This document shows, piece after piece, positions 34,420-47,947 of a stretch of DNA of 64,000 nucleotides (positions are counted from its first letter, which is position 1; the number at the start of each line of letters is the position of its first letter). The stretch spans positions 1 through 64,000 of the forward strand of contig CAXMNX010000005.1 of the NCBI GenBank assembly GCA_964194845.1, in the 5' to 3' direction. The notes below the pieces were generated by a model that was not told where the DNA came from, searched no databases, and worked only from the letters and a program-made list of their open reading frames with translations. The position numbers and the translations under genes were made by a program. This stretch comes from CAXMNX01 sp964194845. Its GTDB lineage: Bacteria > Pseudomonadota > Alphaproteobacteria > Rhodobacterales > Rhodobacteraceae.

Positions 34420-35607
34420 ATGAACCAACCGGATCGCGAGGCCGAGCCGCACATCTTTACCCAACCCTACACTCAGTTTTTGACAATGCTTGTCGTTCTG
34501 GGGTTGGTCGGTGTTGGTGCCTATCTGGCATATCCGCGGGTCTCGCCGGTGTTTCTGGCAAACCCCTGGTTTAACGGATTTATCGGCTTTGTTTTCGTGA
34601 TCGGTGTTCTGGCGTGTTTCTGGCAGGTTATTACACTGGTCACGTCCGTTATCTGGATCGAGGGGTTCGCGTCGGACAGGCCGGGGCACCAGTTTACCAG
34701 CGCGCCGCGCTTGCTTGCCTCGCTGGCCGCACTGCTTAGAAAACGCGGCGCGCGGACGCAGATTGGAGCTTCTTCGTCACGGTCAATTCTGGACTCGGTT
34801 GCAACCCGCATCGACGAGGCGCGCGATATTACGCGCTATATAGTTAACCTGTTGATATTTCTGGGGCTTCTCGGAACGTTTTTTGGGTTGGCGACCACGG
34901 TCCCGGCGGTCGTAGACACGATACGGTCACTTGCACCCCAGGAGGGCGACAGCGGCGTTGCTGTTTTCGAACGTCTGATGTCCGGGCTGGAAGAACAGTT
35001 GGGCGGCATGGGTGTTGCTTTTTCATCCTCGTTGCTTGGCCTGGCCGGATCGTTGGTTGTCGGCTTGCTGGAACTTTTCGCCAGCCACGGGCAGAACCGG
35101 TTTTTCCGCGAAATGGAAGACTGGCTTTCCACGATCACGCGCGTTGGTTTTTCCGGCGAAGAAGGCGGCGGTGTCGATCAGGGTGCGATTGCACAACTGG
35201 CCGAGCACATGGCTGAGCGGCTGGACCAGATGCAGACATTCTATACCGAGGCGACGTCGCGTCGCGAAGCCGCGGAAGACCGCCTGGGGATGCTTGCCAA
35301 CGCCGTGTCGCAACTGGCCGACCGGCTTGGTGAAGGCGATGTCTCGACTGGATCGGATATGACGGCCGTCGCCGAAAGCCAGGATAAACTCGCCGGCGCC
35401 ATTGATGCGCTGGTGCGCGAAGGCACCGGGCAGGTGGACGCCGAAAGCCGAATGCGCCTTCGCTCGATGGACGTTCAGATGTTGCGCATCCTGGAAGAAA
35501 TGTCGGCTGGTCGCCAGGAATCGCTGGGCGAGATCCGCGCCGATCTTGCGCAGCTTACCAAAGCAATCCGCACAATGGCACGCGTCCGCGCCGACGGCTC
35601 GGCTTAA
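34420..35607 (+). CDS. MotA/TolQ/ExbB-family proton channel subunit with C-terminal helical extension
   Basis: A 395-residue protein with four predicted membrane helices (about 18-38, 52-76, 139-162, 198-221). Helix 3 carries the family signature GLLGTFFGLATTVPAV and helix 4 MGVAFSSSLLGLAGSL, as in ExbB/TolQ/MotA. A cytoplasmic tail of about 170 residues after helix 4 is charged and largely helical (TEATSRREAAEDRLGMLANA). Such subunits form pentamers around two B subunits and convert proton flow into rotation. The start at 34420 replaces an upstream TTG. The partner is the adjacent gene, 3 bases downstream. Neither flagellar nor TonB/Tol genes adjoin. Confidence 0.85.
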   Translation: MNQPDREAEPHIFTQPYTQFLTMLVVLGLVGVGAYLAYPRVSPVFLANPWFNGFIGFVFVIGVLACFWQVITLVTSVIWIEGFASDRPGHQFTSAPRLLASLAALLRKRGARTQIGASSSRSILDSVATRIDEARDITRYIVNLLIFLGLLGTFFGLATTVPAVVDTIRSLAPQEGDSGVAVFERLMSGLEEQLGGMGVAFSSSLLGLAGSLVVGLLELFASHGQNRFFREMEDWLSTITRVGFSGEEGGGVDQGAIAQLAEHMAERLDQMQTFYTEATSRREAAEDRLGMLANAVSQLADRLGEGDVSTGSDMTAVAESQDKLAGAIDALVREGTGQVDAESRMRLRSMDVQMLRILEEMSAGRQESLGEIRADLAQLTKAIRTMARVRADGSA

Positions 35608-35610
35608 GCG

Positions 35611-37788
35611 ATGGCGCTGACCCGCCGATCCGTACAGCGGATGTCAGGTTCGATCTGGCCCGGTTTTGTTGACGCGATGACCGCGCTTTTGTTGGTGCTG
35701 ATGTTCGTGTTGTCGATTTTCATGATCGTGCAGGGCGTGCTTCGTGAAACCATCACAGGACAGGAATCCGAGCTGGATCAACTTGCCGCCGAGGTGACGA
35801 CGCTTAGCCAGGCGCTGGGCCTAAGTCAGCAGCGGACCGCGCGGTTGGAAGACAATCTGACCTCGCTTCAGTCGGAAAGTGACCGGCAGGCGGCGCTGAT
35901 TGCAAACCTAAGCGGCCAGATTGATGATCAGGCGCGCGCGCTATCCGAACGCGATGCCTCGATTGCAAGCTTCGAAGAACAGGTCGCGACGCTTCTGGCC
36001 GCGCGCGATCAGGCGCTGGCGGAAGGCGCGACGCTGGCTGCAACAATCGAGGATCTGGAGGCGGCGCGCGCGCAGCTGATTACCGAACAGGATGCGATGC
36101 AATTGGCACTGGCGAGCGCGCGCGACGAGATCGACGCGCAGGCCGAGATTGCCCGCCTTGCTGCTGCGCGACGCGAAGCGCTTGAGGCGCTAACGGCCGA
36201 ACTTCAGGCCGAGACCACGCGCCAGCAGGCAACGCTTGCCGATACGCTGGCCGCACTCCGCGCCGCCGAGGCAGATGATGCGAGCGATGCCGCCGCAATT
36301 GCCGCCGCAGAAGCGGCGCGGGCTGAAGCGGCGGCAGCACAAGCGTCGTTGACCGCCGAGCTTGAAACGGCTGAAGTGGCAAGGCTGGCGGAACTGGCGG
36401 CGGCTCAGGCACTCAGGGCGCGACTTGCAGAAGCCGAAGGCGCGCTGACGGAAGAGGAACAGGCGCGACTGGCCGAGGCCGCCGCTGCCGAGGCATTGCG
36501 CGAGCGCCTGAAAAACGCCGATGCCGAGCTTACCGCGATGTCGCTGGCCCTGGAAGAACAACGGAAAAAGGCCGAGGAAACGCTGACGTTGCTGGCCGCC
36601 GCAAACGCGGTCGAGAAAGACCTGAACGACAAGTTGTCGTCGGCCATATTGGCGTTGGAAGACCGCGAAGCAACATTGGGGATCGCCGAGGGGCAGGCAT
36701 CGGATCTGGAAGATCGGATGAAAATTGTCGCGTTGCAGCGTGACGAGGCCCAGGCCGAACTTGCGACATTGCGCAGCGAGTTGTCCGATGCGCAGGCGCA
36801 GCTGCAAGCGCTTGGCGCGACGGCAGAGGATAGGGATACTCGCCTGGCTGAGCTGACGATCGAGCGCGATGCTTTGAAGGCCGAGGTGGCGGAACTGCGA
36901 GAGGCCAGCGCCGATACCGCGACGGTTCGCGATCAGCTTGCGGCGGCGCTGGCGGCAAAACTTGCGGCGGAAAACACCGTGACCGAGCAGATGACCGAGC
37001 GCGAGCGGCAGGAAACGCTTTTGGCAACGGCGCGTCAGCAGTTGTCGGATGAAGAGGCGCTATCGGAAGAAAGTCAGCGTCAGGTCGCGGTGCTGAACGC
37101 GCAAGTCGCGGAACTTAGGGCAGAATTGGGCTCGTTGCAGGCAATATTGGATGTTGCGGCGTCGCGCGACACTGACGCACAGGTTCGCATCGAAGCGCTG
37201 GGTTCGCAGTTGAACACCGCCCTGGCGCGCGCCGCACAAGAGGCCAAGCGCGCCGCAGAACTGGAAGCCGCCGAAGCCGAGCGCCTGCGGGCTGAGGCCG
37301 CGAGACTGGCCGCTGATGTCGCTGATCTGGCGGCCTATCGCTCGGAGTTTTTCGGAACGCTTCGGCAGGTGCTGGGTGATCGCGAAGGGGTAAGCATTGT
37401 CGGCGACAGGTTTGTTTTTTCGTCCGAAGTTCTGTTTGAAAGCGCATCGGCGACGCTATCGGCGGAAGGACAGGCCCAGATCGCCCGGGTTGTCGGCATC
37501 CTCGCGGACGTATCTGACCAGATCCCGGACGCGATTGACTGGATCATCCGCGTCGATGGCCATACCGACAACGTGCCCTTGTCCGGAACCGGCGGCTTTG
37601 CCGACAACTGGGAACTCAGCCAGGGCCGCGCGCTGTCGGTTGTGAAGTTTATGACCGACAGCCTTGGTTTCCCGCCCAACCGGCTGGCTGCGACAGGATT
37701 TGGCGAATATCGGCCCGTTAACCCCGAGAACAGTTCGCTGGCGCGCGCCCAAAATCGCCGGATCGAGCTTAAGCTGACCGAAAGATGA
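35611..37788 (+). CDS. MotB/OmpA-like stator subunit with about 530-residue coiled coil
   Basis: A 725-residue protein. It has a short N-terminus, then one membrane helix (19-41) starting WPGFVDAMTALLLVLMFVLS with Asp21 at the MotB proton-binding position. Residues about 45-580 are low-complexity Ala/Glu/Arg/Leu heptads, a very long coiled coil. From about 590 to the end is an OmpA/MotB peptidoglycan-binding domain (VDGHTDNVPLSG; WELSQGRALSVVKF; NRRIELKL). By MotB topology the coiled coil and OmpA domain are periplasmic. The length exceeds MotB (about 310) more than twofold. GC-rich alanine codons account for the long antisense open frames. Confidence 0.85.
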   Translation: MALTRRSVQRMSGSIWPGFVDAMTALLLVLMFVLSIFMIVQGVLRETITGQESELDQLAAEVTTLSQALGLSQQRTARLEDNLTSLQSESDRQAALIANLSGQIDDQARALSERDASIASFEEQVATLLAARDQALAEGATLAATIEDLEAARAQLITEQDAMQLALASARDEIDAQAEIARLAAARREALEALTAELQAETTRQQATLADTLAALRAAEADDASDAAAIAAAEAARAEAAAAQASLTAELETAEVARLAELAAAQALRARLAEAEGALTEEEQARLAEAAAAEALRERLKNADAELTAMSLALEEQRKKAEETLTLLAAANAVEKDLNDKLSSAILALEDREATLGIAEGQASDLEDRMKIVALQRDEAQAELATLRSELSDAQAQLQALGATAEDRDTRLAELTIERDALKAEVAELREASADTATVRDQLAAALAAKLAAENTVTEQMTERERQETLLATARQQLSDEEALSEESQRQVAVLNAQVAELRAELGSLQAILDVAASRDTDAQVRIEALGSQLNTALARAAQEAKRAAELEAAEAERLRAEAARLAADVADLAAYRSEFFGTLRQVLGDREGVSIVGDRFVFSSEVLFESASATLSAEGQAQIARVVGILADVSDQIPDAIDWIIRVDGHTDNVPLSGTGGFADNWELSQGRALSVVKFMTDSLGFPPNRLAATGFGEYRPVNPENSSLARAQNRRIELKLTER

Positions 37789-37991
37789 TCTGACCGGTTC
37801 AATTTTTTTGACGGAAGATCACGCACAACTCACAGCTCAAGACACTCGCAATTCACCGCCAGAATAGCGTCATCGCGGTATTCCGATGCCCAGGCGGTGC
37901 CGGTGTCGATGAAAACGCACCCAAGCCGCCGACGCAAATTACCGGCCTGATAGCGGGCTCACGAGAAACATAAAGATACCGGGAGGGATCG

Positions 37992-38390
37992 ATGAAATTT
38001 CATATCGCGCTGATGGGCATAGCCATCTACTTGCTATTTTGGGACAAATTGCCGAATTGGGGTAACTGGTTCAAATCCCTGATAAACGCGCTGCCGCAAC
38101 CGCTTCAGGCGCTCTACGGTCAGTGGACATGCGCCTATTGCTCGGGGTTTTGGATCGCGCTTGGGCTTCATGCAATGACGGGCCTCTGGACGATTCCGGC
38201 GCTCGCATCTCCGCCTGAATATATGGGATTTCTGGGTGCTCCGGCTGGCTGGTTTCTGGACGCACTGGCAACAGCCACCCTCATCTACACGGCAAATATG
38301 GCGCTAAAGGCATTGGGCTTGCCAATTCTGAAGGCGCGCCTGATGAGGGAAAGCGCGGCGGATGCCACGCCGATTAAATTGGCAGCATGA
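37992..38390 (+). CDS. Small membrane protein with CxxCxGFW motif (DUF1360-like)
   Basis: A 132-residue protein with three or four hydrophobic segments and the motif CAYCSGFW (Cys47, Cys50), as in the small membrane family DUF1360. GGGAGG precedes the ATG. There is no known function; the two close cysteines could be redox active or metal binding. It is 203 bases downstream of the motor pair; that gap holds no recognisable gene. Family placement is tentative. Confidence 0.6.
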   Translation: MKFHIALMGIAIYLLFWDKLPNWGNWFKSLINALPQPLQALYGQWTCAYCSGFWIALGLHAMTGLWTIPALASPPEYMGFLGAPAGWFLDALATATLIYTANMALKALGLPILKARLMRESAADATPIKLAA

Positions 38391-38478
38391 CGCCTAAACC
38401 GGCATTTGTTCGCACCGAGAAATAACGCCCGCTATGGCACGATGGTTATTGTTGGAGACCCGCCGAACTTAACCTTTT

Positions 38479-38556
38479 CCGGGGCATCAGCCCCGGATCG
38501 CACCTGCCCGCCCCACGGCGGGTGCGATTCTCGCACCGCCCGGGCAGTCGCGATCC
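38479..38556 (+). other. Stack of strong hairpins between convergent genes
   Basis: CCGGGGC-ATCA-GCCCCGG (38479-38496) overlaps by two bases a second structure. In that one GGATCGC (38495-38501) pairs with GCGATCC (38550-38556), CTGCCCG (38504-38510) with CGGGCAG (38541-38547), and an inner stem GGTGCGA-TTC-TCGCACC sits at 38521-38537. Because GG 38495-38496 is shared, the two outer stems compete. It may be a terminator array, a structured RNA or a cruciform-forming DNA element. Confidence 0.5.
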
Positions 38557-38632
38557 TCCGAGCATTGCTGGGCGTTTCAATTAAGTATCACCCGGCTCTA
38601 GCGGGTCACTTCGCTTGGCAAGCCGTGTCTAA

Positions 38633-40966
<2,334 letters not shown>

Positions 40967-41142
40967 GCGCAGCGCTCCTTCCTTGGTTGGCTGGCGGAGT
41001 ATCCGGCCCCGTCCAACCGTGACCTTATAGTCTTAGAGTTCGGTTAGTTTGGCCGAGCTTCAAGACTTTTTTCTTCACAACGGCACACATTTTCCGTCTC
41101 TGAGGCAGGATGCCCCCCAAATAGCGGCAAATTATGGCAATA

Positions 41143-41904
41143 TCAGAACGAATCCTTGCGGTGGCGAATTTCGGCAAAAACCGCTTGATCGCTCTCGCCT
41201 GTCATATTTAGGGCGTCTTTGACGCTCTGCAATCCCGCGCGAAGAAATGGGTTGGTGTCAAGTTCCAACGAAAGTGCCGAAGGAACGGTCGGTCGCCCCA
41301 TAGCGCGCGCCGCCGCAATATCTTCGGCGCGTTTGCGCAATTCGATGTTGTCGGGTTCGATTGTCAGGGCAAATTTCGCGTTGGAAGCGGTGTATTCGTG
41401 CCCCGAGCAGACCTGAGTCTGCGGCGGCAGCACGGCCAGTTTGGAAAGGCTTGCCCACATCTGTTCGGCGCTGCCTTCAAAAAGCCGTCCACAGCCAAGC
41501 GCCATCAGACTGTCTGCGGTAAATACCGCGTTCGCGTCCGGCACATGGAATGCGATATGGCCGACGGTGTGGCCTGAGACGTCCATCACATGCACATCTG
41601 ATCCGGCGAATGCGAAGGTTTCGCCGTCGCTTAGTTCCGCGTCAAGCGCGGGTAGGCGCCGAAGATCCGCCCGCGCGCCGCGAACTATGGCGCCCGTTTC
41701 GACCCGAAGCTCTTTCACGGCGCCGGTGTGGTCATGATGGTGATGCGTCAGCCATATTTCGTCCAAACCCCAGCCGTTCGCAGCCAGCGCATTCGCAATT
41801 GGTGCAGCCTCGGGGGCGTCGACAACTGCGGTTTTTCCATCGCTGTGCAAAAGAAATGCGTAGTTGTCCGCCAGGCAGGGGATCGTCAAAAGCTTGAATG
41901 TCAT
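41143..41904 (-). CDS. gloB: Hydroxyacylglutathione hydrolase (glyoxalase II)
   Basis: A 253-residue metallo-beta-lactamase-fold enzyme: LTHHHHDHTGAVKEL (binuclear metal site), DVSGHTVGHIAFH, and a C-terminal glyoxalase II domain with CSGHEYTASNAKFAL and the FLRAG tail. It hydrolyses S-lactoylglutathione to lactate and glutathione in methylglyoxal detoxification. GAGG lies before the ATG. Divergent from the methyltransferase at 41968. Confidence 0.96.
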   Translation of the reverse strand: MTFKLLTIPCLADNYAFLLHSDGKTAVVDAPEAAPIANALAANGWGLDEIWLTHHHHDHTGAVKELRVETGAIVRGARADLRRLPALDAELSDGETFAFAGSDVHVMDVSGHTVGHIAFHVPDANAVFTADSLMALGCGRLFEGSAEQMWASLSKLAVLPPQTQVCSGHEYTASNAKFALTIEPDNIELRKRAEDIAAARAMGRPTVPSALSLELDTNPFLRAGLQSVKDALNMTGESDQAVFAEIRHRKDSF

Positions 41905-41967
41905 GGCATTGCCTCATGATCCAGGTATGCTGCGCGTCAAGTGTCGGGCAAGTGGACGCAAACCGCA

Positions 41968-42714
41968 ATGCACGTCGACGTGCTGGAACTGAGAACATTC
42001 TATTACCGCACCAGGCTCGGGCGCGCGGCTCAGCGCGCAATCCGGGATCAGGTCACGATGCTGTGGCCGGATGCGAAAGGCCAGTTTGTTGCGGGCTTTG
42101 GCTTTTCTGCACCGTTGCTGCGGCCTTATCTTACAGATGCGCGTCGGGTGATCGCCCTGATGCCGGGCCAGCAGGGCGTCATGCCGTGGCCCGTAGGGCA
42201 GAAGAATGTTTCGGTTTTGTGCGAAGAAACGCTATGGCCGCTGGAATCTGACAGTGTCGACAAACTGATCGTGATGCACGCGCTGGAAACCAGCGAACAG
42301 CCAATCGCGCTTTTGGATGAATGCTATCGGGTTCTGGCCCCGGAAGGGCGCGGGCTGTTTATTGTGCCGAACCGGGCCGGTCTCTGGTCACGTCGCGATA
42401 AAACGCCATTTGGTTTTGGGCGGCCGTTTTCGCTTGGTCAGCTGGAAGCCCAGCTTCGTCAGATCGGACTGATGCCTGAACGCCACGTCGCCGCACTGTA
42501 TCAGCCGCCGTCCGAGACGCCGTTCTGGCTCCGCACCGCGGGCATGTGGGAAAAGATGGGTCGAAAAGTTTCCAACCGGTTTGCCGGCGGCGTTCTGATC
42601 GTCGAGGTCACCAAGCAGATACCTGCACCGCCAAGGAACCGATTGTCGGAAGCGGTCAGGCGCCCGCTCAGGATTCTCGATGGTCTCAAGCAGCCAGAGC
42701 CGAAGCCTGTTTAG
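41968..42714 (+). CDS. Class I SAM-dependent methyltransferase family protein
   Basis: A 248-residue protein starting [20 protein letters not shown]. It has the Rossmann-like methyltransferase core ([15 protein letters not shown] as a diverged motif I; LPW-like [18 protein letters not shown] as motif [22 protein letters not shown] as motif III). The divergent glycine-rich loop raises the question of whether SAM is still bound. Often found beside gloB in Rhodobacterales. The substrate is unknown. An in-frame GTG at 41941 is an alternative start. Confidence 0.85.
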   Translation: MHVDVLELRTFYYRTRLGRAAQRAIRDQVTMLWPDAKGQFVAGFGFSAPLLRPYLTDARRVIALMPGQQGVMPWPVGQKNVSVLCEETLWPLESDSVDKLIVMHALETSEQPIALLDECYRVLAPEGRGLFIVPNRAGLWSRRDKTPFGFGRPFSLGQLEAQLRQIGLMPERHVAALYQPPSETPFWLRTAGMWEKMGRKVSNRFAGGVLIVEVTKQIPAPPRNRLSEAVRRPLRILDGLKQPEPKPV

Positions 42715-42977
42715 CCTGTGACTCGGGTAAATTGTTGTGTTGAAAGCGAATTCATCGCGCCTCGCGCCTGCTCCATCCGTCGCTCCCAAAGCTAAGCCAT
42801 TGGAATCGTTGAAATGCGACTTTACCCCCAATCGCCCTACCCTGTTGCGGGGTCAAATGTCCTCTGATACACGACCGCAGATTTTGTCGTCGGGCCGCTG
42901 GCCGGGCTGAGATCGTTTTGACCGGGGGGCGTCCTGCAACTTCGGCATCGCGTAAGAAAAAACGCGGAAGGGGGAAC

Positions 42978-43538
42978 GTGTCGGAATCATCGTCAATCTC
43001 GACCGGCATTGCGTCGCGCTATGCGACGGCGGTGTTCGAGCTTGCCAAGGACGGCAATGAACTGGATGCGCTCGAGGGCGACATCGACACTGTCGAGGCG
43101 GCGTTGAACGACAGCCCGGATTTTCGCGCCCTGATACATTCGCCGATCTACACACGCGCCGCGCAAGGCAAAGCGATTGTCGCGATTGCCGACAAAATGG
43201 AATTAGGCGGAACCGTCGCGAATACGCTTCGGCTGATGGCAACGAAGCGGCGTTTGTTCGTTCTGCCGCAGCTTGTGACAGCACTTCGTCAGCTGATTGC
43301 TGACCAGAAGGGCGAAGTTACCGCCGATGTTCGCGCTGCCCGTTCGCTGAGCGATGAACAGGCCGCCAAGCTTGCCGAGACGCTGAAGGCGTCAGTGGGC
43401 AAGGATGTAAAAATGAATGTCACCGTCGATGAAAGCCTCATCGGCGGTTTAATCGTTAAAGTGGGTTCGAAAATGATCGACACGTCGATCGCTTCCAAGC
43501 TCGCGGCGCTACAGAACACCATGAAAGAGGTCGGATAA
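42978..43538 (+). CDS. atpH: ATP synthase F1 subunit delta
   Basis: A 186-residue subunit: [20 protein letters not shown] at the N-terminal helical domain and [20 protein letters not shown] near the C-terminus. It joins the F1 head to the peripheral stalk. The start is GTG with GGAAGGGGG upstream; the longer frame from 42918 adds a basic, poorly conserved leader. It is first of atpHAGDC. The 263-base gap upstream has no recognisable gene and presumably holds the operon promoter, which I could not pin down. Confidence 0.95.
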   Translation: MSESSSISTGIASRYATAVFELAKDGNELDALEGDIDTVEAALNDSPDFRALIHSPIYTRAAQGKAIVAIADKMELGGTVANTLRLMATKRRLFVLPQLVTALRQLIADQKGEVTADVRAARSLSDEQAAKLAETLKASVGKDVKMNVTVDESLIGGLIVKVGSKMIDTSIASKLAALQNTMKEVG

Positions 43539-45077
43539 ATGGCGATCCAAGCTGCGGAAATATCTGCAATCCTGAAAGACCAGATCAAGAACTTCGGCCA
43601 GGAAGCCGAGGTTGCCGAGGTTGGCCGCGTATTGTCGGTTGGCGACGGCATCGCCCGTGTCTATGGGCTGGATAACGTCCAGGCCGGCGAGATGGTCGAG
43701 TTTCCCGGCGGCATTATGGGGATGGCGCTGAACCTGGAAAGCGACAACGTCGGCATCGTTATCTTCGGGTCCGACCGAGACATCAAAGAAGGCGATACGG
43801 TCAAACGCACAAACTCGATTGTGGACGTGCCCGCAGGCGACGCTTTGCTTGGGCGCGTCGTAGATGGCCTGGGCAACCCGATTGACGGAAAAGGCCCGAT
43901 AGAAACATCCGAGCGCCGGGTTGCGGACGTCAAGGCGCCGGGCATCATTCCGCGTAAATCGGTTCACGAACCGATGGCGACGGGCCTGAAGGCGATCGAC
44001 GCGATGATCCCGATCGGCCGTGGCCAGCGCGAGCTGATCATTGGCGACCGGCAGACCGGCAAGACCGCAGTCGCGCTGGATGCGATCCTGAACCAGAAGA
44101 CCTATAACGAAGAAGCGGGCGACGACGAGGCAAAGAAGCTTTACTGCATTTACGTGGCTATCGGGCAGAAGCGTTCCACGGTGGCACAGCTGGTGAAGCG
44201 GCTCGAAGAATCCGGTGCAATGGAATACACGATCGTCGTCGCAGCGACCGCGTCTGAACCGGCACCGTTGCAGTTCCTCGCACCCTATTCCGCGACCGCA
44301 ATGGCAGAGTTCTTCCGCGACAATGGCCGTCACGCGCTGATCATTTACGACGACCTTTCAAAGCAGGCCGTCAGCTACCGTCAGATGTCGCTTCTTCTTC
44401 GCCGCCCGCCGGGTCGCGAAGCTTATCCCGGCGACGTTTTCTACCTTCACTCGCGCCTGCTGGAACGTTCGGCGAAGCTGAACGAGGCCAACGGCGCCGG
44501 TTCGCTGACCGCTCTGCCGATCATCGAAACGCAAGGCGGCGACGTGTCGGCGTTTATTCCGACCAACGTGATCTCGATCACCGATGGGCAGATCTTTCTG
44601 GAAACGGAACTGTTCTTCCAGGGTATCCGACCTGCTGTGAACACCGGTCTTTCGGTTTCGCGGGTTGGGTCTTCGGCGCAGACGAATGCGATGAAAACGG
44701 TCGCGGGTTCCGTGAAGCTTGAACTGGCGCAATATCGCGAAATGGCTGCCTTTGCGCAGTTCGGATCAGACCTTGATGCCGCGACCCAGCGATTGCTGAA
44801 CCGTGGTGCGCGCCTGACCGAACTGATGAAGCAGGCGCAGTATTCGCCGCTGACCAATGCCGAGATTGTCTGTGTGATCTTCGCGGGTATCAACGGCTAT
44901 CTCGACGGGATCTCCGTGGGCGACGTTGGCCGGTTCGAGCAGGGTCTGCTGAGCCATTTGCGGTCCAAACATCAGGACGTGCTTGATTGGATCACCAACG
45001 ACGACCCGAAAGTCAAAGGTGACGATGCGGCCAGACTTAAAGCTGCGATTGACGAGTTCGCCGCAGATTTCGCCTGA
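43539..45077 (+). CDS. atpA: ATP synthase F1 subunit alpha
   Basis: A 512-residue subunit beginning [19 protein letters not shown], with the P-loop [15 protein letters not shown], the alpha-subunit signature [20 protein letters not shown] and the regulatory nucleotide-site fold. It directly abuts the atpH stop. F1 catalytic-head component; regulatory, non-catalytic sites. Confidence 0.98.
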   Translation: MAIQAAEISAILKDQIKNFGQEAEVAEVGRVLSVGDGIARVYGLDNVQAGEMVEFPGGIMGMALNLESDNVGIVIFGSDRDIKEGDTVKRTNSIVDVPAGDALLGRVVDGLGNPIDGKGPIETSERRVADVKAPGIIPRKSVHEPMATGLKAIDAMIPIGRGQRELIIGDRQTGKTAVALDAILNQKTYNEEAGDDEAKKLYCIYVAIGQKRSTVAQLVKRLEESGAMEYTIVVAATASEPAPLQFLAPYSATAMAEFFRDNGRHALIIYDDLSKQAVSYRQMSLLLRRPPGREAYPGDVFYLHSRLLERSAKLNEANGAGSLTALPIIETQGGDVSAFIPTNVISITDGQIFLETELFFQGIRPAVNTGLSVSRVGSSAQTNAMKTVAGSVKLELAQYREMAAFAQFGSDLDAATQRLLNRGARLTELMKQAQYSPLTNAEIVCVIFAGINGYLDGISVGDVGRFEQGLLSHLRSKHQDVLDWITNDDPKVKGDDAARLKAAIDEFAADFA

Positions 45078-45101
45078 GCTGCGACCGGAAGGACAGGATA
45101 G

Positions 45102-45977
45102 ATGCCCAATCTTAAGGACCTGAAAACCCGGATCAATTCGGTCACGTCGACGCGGAAGATCACTCAGGCGATGCAGATGGTCGCCGCCGCCAAGTTGCGG
45201 CGCGCCGACGAGTCCGCGACTGCTGCACGACCCTATGCCGAGCGGTTCAACGCGGTGATGGCCGAACTTGCAGCAAGCGTTGGCGACAGCGAAGCCGCAC
45301 CTGCGCTGTTGCGCGGCACCGGCGGCGACCAGACCCATCTTTTAGTGGTGCTGACGGCGGAACGCGGCCTGTGCGGGGGCTTTAATTCTTCGATTGTGAA
45401 ATTGGCCAAGGCCAGGGCGCGGGCGCTGCAAGCGGATGGAAAAACCATCAAGTTTCTGACGGTCGGCAAAAAAGGTCGCGAGCAACTGCGCCGGGAATGG
45501 GCCGATCATCTGGTGGGTCACGTTGATCTCAGCGAAGTAAAGCGCGTCGGTTATGCCAATGCGCAAGGTGTCGCGAACGATGTTCTTTCCCGTTTTGATG
45601 CCGGCGAATTTGACGTCGCGACGATTTTTTTCTCGGAGTTTCAAAGCGTGATCAGTCAGATCCCGACGGAAACCCAGATCATCCCGGCCAAGTTTGATGC
45701 GGGCGAGGGCGAAGGCCCCGCAACCGTTTACGATTACGAGCCGGATGAAACCGAGATATTGGAAGACCTGTTGCCGCGCGGCGTTGCGACACAGGTTTTC
45801 ACGGCTTTGCTTGAAAATGCCGCGTCGGAACAAGGTGCCCGGATGAGTGCGATGGACAACGCAACGCGGAATGCGGGCGACATGATCGACAGGCTGACGA
45901 TCCAGTTTAACCGCACCCGTCAGGCCGTCATCACAAACGAGCTTATCGAAATCATTTCGGGCGCGGAAGCGCTCTAA
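45102..45977 (+). CDS. atpG: ATP synthase F1 subunit gamma
   Basis: A 291-residue central rotor shaft: [20 protein letters not shown], then [15 protein letters not shown], and the C-terminal [33 protein letters not shown] helix. It couples c-ring rotation to catalysis in the alpha/beta head. It lies between atpA and atpD with 24- and 18-base gaps. Confidence 0.98.
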   Translation: MPNLKDLKTRINSVTSTRKITQAMQMVAAAKLRRADESATAARPYAERFNAVMAELAASVGDSEAAPALLRGTGGDQTHLLVVLTAERGLCGGFNSSIVKLAKARARALQADGKTIKFLTVGKKGREQLRREWADHLVGHVDLSEVKRVGYANAQGVANDVLSRFDAGEFDVATIFFSEFQSVISQIPTETQIIPAKFDAGEGEGPATVYDYEPDETEILEDLLPRGVATQVFTALLENAASEQGARMSAMDNATRNAGDMIDRLTIQFNRTRQAVITNELIEIISGAEAL

Positions 45978-47420
<1,443 letters not shown>

Positions 47421-47430
47421 AGGAGCGCAC

Positions 47431-47823
47431 ATGGCTGACACGATGCAGTTTGATCTGGTTTCACCCGAACGCCGTTTGGTGTCGGGTCAGGCCACGTCGG
47501 TTCAAATACCGGGTGCTGACGGCGACATGACGGCGATGCCGGACCATGCGCCGGTGGTGACCACGCTTCGGCCGGGAATTCTGACCGTCGAAATGGACGG
47601 CGGCGAACAGGCGTTCGCGGTTTTCGGCGGCTTTGCCCAAATATCGGCCGAAGGTGCCACCGTTCTTGCCGAAGAAGCGCTGCCAAAAGCCGAGCTGACC
47701 GGCGAATTTCTGGATGAACGTGTCGCCATGGCCGAAGCCGCGCGCGACGTGGCCCAAGGCGCCGCACTTGACACGGCAGCCAAGCGGGTCGCGGATTTGC
47801 AGGCGCTACGCGACACGATCTGA
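47431..47823 (+). CDS. atpC: ATP synthase F1 subunit epsilon
   Basis: A 130-residue protein: MADTMQFDLVSPERRLVSGQ, the beta-sandwich with GADGDMTAMPDHAPVVT, and a C-terminal helical part ending ADLQALRDTI. It binds gamma and in some bacteria limits ATP hydrolysis. Last gene of the F1 operon; the F0 genes are not in this window, as is usual for Alphaproteobacteria. Confidence 0.96.
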   Translation: MADTMQFDLVSPERRLVSGQATSVQIPGADGDMTAMPDHAPVVTTLRPGILTVEMDGGEQAFAVFGGFAQISAEGATVLAEEALPKAELTGEFLDERVAMAEAARDVAQGAALDTAAKRVADLQALRDTI

Positions 47824-47853
47824 CGAATATCCTCAGAATTCCTGAGCTTCCGA

Positions 47854-47875
47854 CGCGGCCCTTCGGGGCCGTGTT
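47854..47875 (+). terminator. Putative terminator of the atp operon
   Basis: CGGCCC-TTCG-GGGCCG, a stem with a stable UUCG tetraloop, 33 bases after atpC. Only a weak T content follows (TGTTG), so intrinsic termination is likely but not certain. Confidence 0.55.
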
Positions 47876-47947
47876 GCGTATTGCGGCATGGCCCTTTCGT
47901 CTCTTCACTCTGCCGCCTATCAATGCAGAAGAAATCGGAGACTACTA

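Noticed and set aside
36190..37447. Long open frames antisense to the coiled-coil gene
   Set aside because: They follow from the Ala/Glu/Arg-rich, GC-rich codons of the plus-strand gene and show no protein family signature.
34420..37788. Zorya-type anti-phage system (ZorA/ZorB)
   Set aside because: ZorA has its long tail on the A subunit and ZorB is short; here the long coil is on the B subunit. No ZorC, ZorD or ZorE nuclease/helicase genes are nearby.
38495..38556. tRNA-like gene (7-bp acceptor-like stem)
   Set aside because: Only 62 bases, with nested co-linear stems and no T-loop consensus, anticodon arm or D-arm arrangement.
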